Origin: Hypomyces perniciosus
Taxonomy: Eukaryota; Ascomycota; Sordariomycetes; Hypocreales; Hypocreaceae
Assembly: GCA_008477525.1 (NCBI GenBank)
Contig: SPDT01000010.1
Coordinates: forward strand, 558,001-622,000
DNA length: 64,000 bases
Reading direction: 5' to 3'
Shown in pieces: positions 58,919-64,000 of the stretch (position 1 is its first letter; each line of letters starts with the position of its first letter). The notes below the pieces were generated by a model. The model worked only from the letters and a program-made list of their open reading frames with translations, had not been told where the DNA came from and made no database searches. Position numbers and translations under genes: made by a program.

Positions 58919-59566
58919 TTTGATGAATTGCCCAAGAATCTATTGATAGAAGCGTTAGACAGAGAAGATGAAGGAAAGAAAAGCAGCAGCGACACGTCTC
59001 AGCCTGAAGGTTAAAGGTACATTCCAGCCTGGCCGCTCTACACCCCATTGTAGCTCCACACTACCTATTGAAAAGAACCACGAAAAGAGATACTCTATAT
59101 GGTATATTTCTTTCAGAAACTCATGCAAGCCAGAATATTTTTTTATTTAGGAGAATCTCTATACAATCTGTGTGTGTATATTGATGACCTTTTCTATACA
59201 TGTATGGCCTTGAATTTAATACAGGTTATTTGAAATGGGCTATAAAGTTGCGAAAGTTAACACCCATTACCACGGTAGTTCATGCTCACAGTGCTATAAC
59301 AAAACAACACTCTACCAGCTAACCATCTAATAGGATATCTATATCTTTTGCGGCCTCTCTTTTTCTTGTCCCCGCTTGAGTAGGTGTTCAGCACACGGTT
59401 GCCTCTCGGGAACATGCCGAATTCTAGGTCTGATGCGATGCTAGGGTAAGGCAATGAATGCATACTGTAAAGCCAAGGCTGAAAAGTCAAGAAATCAAGA
59501 GGCCATTCTCAAACCCAAGTCGAATAACGCGCTATTAAATGTCTAATATGTTAAAATGATTTATAT
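58919..59566. other. Intergenic region with a solo repeat end
   Basis: It lies between two minus-strand genes. Mostly AT-rich. It holds the related repeat end at 59327-59378. No gene seen. Confidence 0.6.
59327..59378. repeat. Solo end related to the MITE-like element
   Basis: CTAATAGGATATCTATATCT followed by TTTGCGGCCTC and TTGTCCCCGCTTG resembles the right end of the element at 55425-55620 (CTAATAGATGTCTTGCGGTT, then TTGTCACCCGCTTG). No partner end was found nearby. Confidence 0.45.
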
Positions 59567-60994
59567 TCATACCAGGCTCAGAATCTCTCCTGGCTCATAC
59601 CCCCACTCTGCCTCGAGGTCCTTTAACCTCCACATCGCTCCCCATCCGGTTGTTCTGTCGATTATTTTAAAGAGGCGAGCCACCTCGAGATGCTCCCTAG
59701 GATGGCTCAGAAGCCTACCTGCAATGTACAGTGGCTGAATAGCATTGATAAGGTTTCCCTTGTGAGGATTCGTCCATGAAATGCCGCAGACTCTTCGAGC
59801 ATGCCAAATGTCTGAGCCTTCCAGAGTAGGCAGTGTTTCGCCGGCTGGTTTTAGTTCCAACATCAGGATACAGGCAGCGTGATACAGCTGGTTGCTTGAG
59901 ATTGCTGCCCGATGAGAGAAGAGTATGATGGGGAATATTTGGTTGTCACCACTCTCCGTTGTCATGATGGGCAAAAGGGCTGTAGGTCTTACATCCCTCC
60001 AGAATTGAAGTTCGGCCCACAGCCGACGCCACCGGTCAGTGAATGGTCTGTCGTCAGTTTCATCTCGCTCCCCCAACTCAAGATGTCTAACTTGTCGATA
60101 CATAAGGTCACAAACCTTGGCGCATAGATACACAGCCCAGTTGGCATGCATGTCAGGAACTTCGCGGCCTTTCTGGTAGAAGATGCTCTTGATAAAGTCC
60201 TCGGCCCCGTCTCTGGTGGTATTCATTCCTTGGGGGACGGCTGGCACCCATTTGTCCAGAGTAAGGACAGTGCTTTCTGCTCCGCCAGAGATGATGGCCC
60301 CGCAGAGTTCCATGCGGGCGTAGCACCAGAAAACAGCCTGTAGGAGGCCCCCCGAGAAGCCGGTAACTTCGTAGAAAGCAAAGAGCGAAGCGCAGCCTTC
60401 GATGTGTCGCCGCCAGTTCCTAGGACTTCCAGACATCAGCTCAAGAACGGCGAGAATGCAGGCCGTGACCAGCATGTTCGGATCCTTGGCCTGTAAGCCG
60501 GGGGCTAGGAGCCGGATACTCTCTTGGTAGAGCTCGAGGCTGTCATAGCTCTTCTCCAGACAATCCTTTCTCTCCATCTGCCGGGCTGAGAAGGCCAGCA
60601 CGGCGTAGAACAAGGCTGGTGAGCTTTGCGCCATCAAGGGCACATGGATTCCAAAATGACGTGCCCCATCAAACTTGTCAAGGTACGGCGCACACTCGAT
60701 GACCCAGTTTTTGAGATAATTGACCAGTTTCATCTTCGGTATTGAGACTCTCGAGAAGTCCAGGTTCCTTGGCGATGGGCCAAGAGACCTCTCCTGATCC
60801 GCTCCATCGGTAGGTTCGGGTGTTGTGTTTTTGCTCGGATCGAGACTGGAGACTCCTGCAAAGAGAAGTCCTCGGAGCTCCTCCTGAAGTTCAATAAACC
60901 TGGGGTTGGCGGAATATTCGTCGGATGGAGAAAATGACGGGGGAGACATGAATGTGTCTCCCTCTGTCACCAGACGCGCCGTTTGCTCATTCAT
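59567..60994 (-). CDS. Fungal transcription-factor-like protein (Fungal_trans_2 type) without a visible DNA-binding domain
   Basis: 475 residues from the ATG at 60994. The helical body is the regulatory region of C6 factors: LVNYLKNWVIECAPYLDKFDG, SPALFYAVLAFSARQMERKD, SYDSLELYQESIRLLAPGL, ILAVLELMSGSPRNWRRHIEGCASLF and the terminal WGAMWRLKDLEAEWGYEPGE. No Cys6 cluster precedes it: the frame is closed by a TAA upstream, and plausible upstream exons do not join in phase. It may be a cofactor or modulator, a truncated regulator, or the zinc cluster may sit in an exon I failed to find. It is divergent from the sugar transporter (1.1 kb apart), which suggests possible regulation of that gene. 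Confidence 0.82.
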   Translation of the reverse strand: MNEQTARLVTEGDTFMSPPSFSPSDEYSANPRFIELQEELRGLLFAGVSSLDPSKNTTPEPTDGADQERSLGPSPRNLDFSRVSIPKMKLVNYLKNWVIECAPYLDKFDGARHFGIHVPLMAQSSPALFYAVLAFSARQMERKDCLEKSYDSLELYQESIRLLAPGLQAKDPNMLVTACILAVLELMSGSPRNWRRHIEGCASLFAFYEVTGFSGGLLQAVFWCYARMELCGAIISGGAESTVLTLDKWVPAVPQGMNTTRDGAEDFIKSIFYQKGREVPDMHANWAVYLCAKVCDLMYRQVRHLELGERDETDDRPFTDRWRRLWAELQFWRDVRPTALLPIMTTESGDNQIFPIILFSHRAAISSNQLYHAACILMLELKPAGETLPTLEGSDIWHARRVCGISWTNPHKGNLINAIQPLYIAGRLLSHPREHLEVARLFKIIDRTTGWGAMWRLKDLEAEWGYEPGEILSLV

Positions 60995-62119
60995 AGGCGG
61001 CCATGGAACTGACCCGGAGGGAGCCACAGAACGAAAGACGATGTCAAGATATTACGAGAAAAGGTGAGTGAGTTTGCAGGTTTCTGTTTCGAAGAGGGGT
61101 GTCGGGGGGGGGAGGTGTCTTCGAATGGAGCCATGGTGATGGCAAAATTCCATGTCAGCCAAGTTACCGTTCCCAGCGCTTCAATATTGCTAGTACTAGT
61201 ACTAGTAGTACGGAGTACTTACTAGTGGTGAGTGGGCTCCAGCATAAACGGTGCACAGGGTACGGAGTACGGAGTAGTGCCCATGAAAATTCAGGATCTC
61301 CACGTGGTAGACGGGGAGAAATAGCCTTAGGACTGGTGAGGTGGAGAGTCTGCAGCAGTGAGGAGATATGCAGGTCGCGTTTCGCTCCGCGCGCCGAAAG
61401 AGCTCACATATGCACTCCAGACAGGGATATTTATTTGAGTGAGCGCTTGCCGCCGTCGATGACTATATTTGGGGGTAGCACGGAGTAGTTCGTATTGTAA
61501 TTTGGCGTTTTACCGGCCAACTTCCATCACCAGTGTGTGTCCCGTCCCGTCCCTTGAGTCATTTCTCGTGGACAGAATAGGGTAGGGATAGAGGTGCCGT
61601 AGCCTATGGTTACCCAATCCGGAAGCCAAGCCGCCCAAGCCACAGCCCGGCTCGTCCGATAATAATGTCCGACTGTTCGAGGCACTTTCTGCTTCAATGG
61701 CCGGCAAAAATCAGGCCAATCGGGTTTGTCCTCGGCATTCGAATGTGCCGGACCGCTATGCCCGAAATGGGGGTCGTAGCCTACAGCCCTCCAGTTCGGC
61801 CTCAACATGGAGTACGAAGTACGAATAAACGTGATATTCAAGACTAAATGCGACGGAGTCCGTCCGCCTCTTCCCCCATCCCTCCCAATATCCCCACAGA
61901 TGCCGGGACTTGATTCGTTTGGGGCTCCAGAGTTTTGCAATCGCAGGGCGCCGGTTTAAATAACGAAAACATGGGGTAGCAACAAGAACGTGGGAATCTG
62001 GGGCAAGCGGGTTGCATTTAAAGTCGCGGGGTCTTCCCACTTCATGGCGACCAGCCAGACAGACAGACAGACAGACAGACACACTCTCTCCAGCTTCAAT
62101 CAGGAACGGACTGCCTGCC
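60995..62119. promoter_or_regulatory. Divergent promoter region, regulator-like gene / sugar transporter
   Basis: It holds CTAGTACTAGTACTAGTAGTA followed by TACGGAGTA at 61209, overlapping copies at 61261 and 61268, and TACGAAGTA at 61813. An (ACAG)n run at about 62056-62081 lies in the probable transporter leader. No Zn-cluster coding exon is visible. Confidence 0.6.
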
Positions 62120-64000
62120 ATGTCAGCTACAGAGTCTCGGACAATGTCTTCGGACATCGAGGTTGCCGCCAATGGCGCTACCATGGACCCGGCCCAGAGA
62201 GTCAATGTGGCCAAGAGGAGCATGTGGGAGTCTCTTCGAAACAACCCCAAGGTCATCTTCATTGCCTTCTTTGCATCGTGAGTGAACCCTGTGAGCTACT
62301 GGTGTTGTCATTTGCTGACTCTTCACTCTCCACGGGCAGGTTGGGTGGCTTTGAGTATGGATACCAGCAAGGTGTCCTGGGTCAGTCCCTGGTCATGACA
62401 AGATTCAAGCACAACTTCCCCTCAGTTGTCTCATCAACTTCTGCCACCGGCTGGCTTACTTCAGTACTCCAGCTCGGCGGTATCTTGGGATCACTGGCTG
62501 CGGGTGTCCTTAGTGAAATCATCTCCCGGAAGTACACCATGTTCTTCGCCTGCATCTGGGTCATCTTGGGTAGCTACCTCTACATTGGAGCGCAGGAGGG
62601 CGCACCTGCGCTTCTCTACGCAGGCAGATTCTTCACCGGCGTTGGTGTTGGTCTCTTCAGCGGTGTTGGACCCCTTTACAATGCCGAACTTTCTGCTCCG
62701 GAAATGCGCGGCTTCCTCGTCTCGTTCTACCAGTTCGCAACCATTCTCGGCATTATGCTTTCTTTCTGGATCGGTTACGGCAGCAACTACATCGGTGGCA
62801 CCGAAGATTTACAGTCCGATCTCGCGTGGCGACTCCCATCTATCGTTCAGGGCATTCCGGCAGTCCTCCTTGCTATTGGTATCTGGTTTATGCCTTTCTC
62901 TCCTAGATGGCTGGTTAAAGTCGGCCGAGACGAGGAAGCAAAGGAAACTCTAGCATGGTTGCGAAAATTACCAGTCGATGACGATCTGATCCAAATCGAA
63001 TACCTTGAAATCAAGTCTGAAGCCGTCTTTGAGAAAAAGGCCTTTGCCAGGGAGTTTCCTCAGCTGGCGGAGAAGGAAAAGTCAAACACGTTCATGGAAC
63101 AGATGGCACAGTATGTCAACTGTTTCCGCACTGTGGACAATCTAAAGAGAGTCAGCATTGCGTGGCTTATAATGTTTTTCCAACAATGGTCAGGAATTGA
63201 CGCAAGAAAGTTAATCCGGTTCCGTTTTATATTCTAAAACTAACATTATTTTAGTCATTTATTATGCCTCTAATATCTTTATTAGCCTTGGGCTAACTGG
63301 CGGAACGACCGCGCTGTTGGCTACTGGTGTTACTGGTGTGGTCTTTATCGTGAGCACAGTGCCAGCTATGGTGAGTTAGACTGTGTTCGTTCTGCGAGGG
63401 AGAAACTGTTTCTGACCACATGCGGCAGTTGATTATCGACAAGGTTGGCCGGAAGCCCATGCTTATCGTCGGCTCGATTGTCATGGGTGTGAGCATGGTT
63501 GTTGTTGGTATCATTGTCGCCAAGTTCCGCGATGATTGGCCGTCACATGCGGCCGCTGGTTGGACCGCTGTCGGTAAGTGTTTATTTGTGAGAGCATATC
63601 GTAAAGTCCGAGTCTAACGGTTTCTATCAATAGCGTTGATTTGGGTCTATATCGCTGGATTCGGAGCAACCTGGGGTCCCGTATCATGGACTCTCGTATC
63701 TGAGATCTTCCCTCTGTCCATCCGTGCCAAGGGCGCGTCGATTGGTGCCTCGAGCAACTGGCTCAACAACTTCGCTATTGCATTTTTTGTCCCACCAATG
63801 CTGGAGGCCTGGGCTTGGGGCACGTACATCTTTTTCGCTGTCTTCCTCGTGGCCGGAATCTTCTGGGTGTGGTTCTTCCTCCCTGAGACCAAGAACGCGA
63901 CCCTGGAAGAGATGGACCGTGTGTTTAAGAGCCACACTGGTGAAAGGGATGCCCTGCTGCTGAGAGAGGCTCAGACCGAGGTCGGTCTCATTGCCTTTAT
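62120..64000 (+). CDS. MFS sugar transporter; partial at right edge, with a non-canonical GA donor
   Basis: Exons 62120-62277, 62340-63205, 63255-63370, 63429-63573 and 63634-64000 (cut by the window edge). Twelve-span sugar-porter landmarks are GGFEYGYQQGVLGQS, GRFFTGVGVGLFSGVGPLYNAE, SPRWLVKVGRDEEA, FFQQWSGIDAIIYYASNIF, VGRKPMLIVG, SEIFPLSIRAKG and FLPETKNATLEEMD. It should move a hexose or related sugar across the plasma membrane. The intron 63206-63254 has a CTAAC branch site, a TTTTAG acceptor and correct phase, but its donor reads GAAAGT instead of GTAAGT. Unspliced, the frame stops at 63237 after about half the protein. Hence functional with unusual splicing, a sequence error, or a recent pseudogene. 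Confidence 0.85.

Noticed and set aside
61028..61140. Possible upstream exon (ATG at about 61130, MAPFEDTSPP) for the regulator-like protein
   Set aside because: The only plausible donor and acceptor join it out of frame, and it carries no cysteine cluster.

Overview
The window is nuclear DNA of a filamentous ascomycete (Pezizomycotina), most likely a sordariomycete of the order Hypocreales. The support is: short GT-AG introns (about 45-110 bp) with CTAAC/CTGAC-type branch sites, several Zn2Cys6 regulators, a DSC ubiquitin-ligase subunit, fungal NADP-glutamate dehydrogenase, a P450, CT-rich leaders and many gene-free stretches of 1-4 kb. I found no rRNA, tRNA, CRISPR array or intact transposon. 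The order-level placement is an impression from protein sequences, not a measurement.

Layout, left to right. 1-3153 (-): 5' part of a Zn2Cys6 activator of the cutinase/fatty-acid regulator type, cut by the left edge. 3154-7317: gene-poor. 7318-9804 (-): malic enzyme. 9805-13917: gene-poor and rich in simple repeats. 13918-18414 (-): a 1498-residue acidic protein with a probable Telo_bind (POT1/Cdc13-type) OB fold at its C-terminus. 19268-20698 (+): flavin monooxygenase. 20976-22236 (-): ribosomal protein uL4. 22767-25492 (-): conserved CxxC protein of unknown function. 26855-27406 (-): Pga2-like protein. 28221-29673 (+): mitochondrial EF-Tu. 30393-30740 (-): ribosomal protein uS14/S29. 31246-32431 (+): ER disulfide isomerase. 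32622-33063 (-): HSBP1 homologue. 33694-36216 (+): DscA/Tul1 RING ligase. 36641-38826 (-): Zn2Cys6 factor. 40421-40969 (+): small membrane protein. 42341-44025 (+): rhomboid protease. 45401-48820 (+): DNA polymerase delta catalytic subunit. 50653-52399 (+): NADP-glutamate dehydrogenase.

The last 11 kb (52.8-64 kb) looks accessory: a GABA/amino-acid permease in ten coding exons, a divergent cytochrome P450, a conserved protein of unknown function, a regulator-like protein with no visible DNA-binding domain, and a divergent sugar transporter cut by the right edge. A MITE-like inverted repeat lies between the permease and the P450. The permease, P450, regulator and transporter could form a small catabolic or detoxification module, but that is inference from position.

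Three signals stand out. First, a 9-bp motif, TACGGAGTA/TACTCCGTA, occurs at least 27 times (about 0.5 expected) and every copy found lies between genes; a sister motif, TACGAAGTA/TACTTCGTA, occurs at least 13 times. Second, the sugar transporter has an otherwise perfect 49-bp intron whose donor reads GA instead of GT. Third, the 1498-residue Telo_bind-like protein may be an undescribed telomere factor. Exon maps were assembled by hand from splice consensus, phase and protein similarity; totals are in frame for every complete gene.
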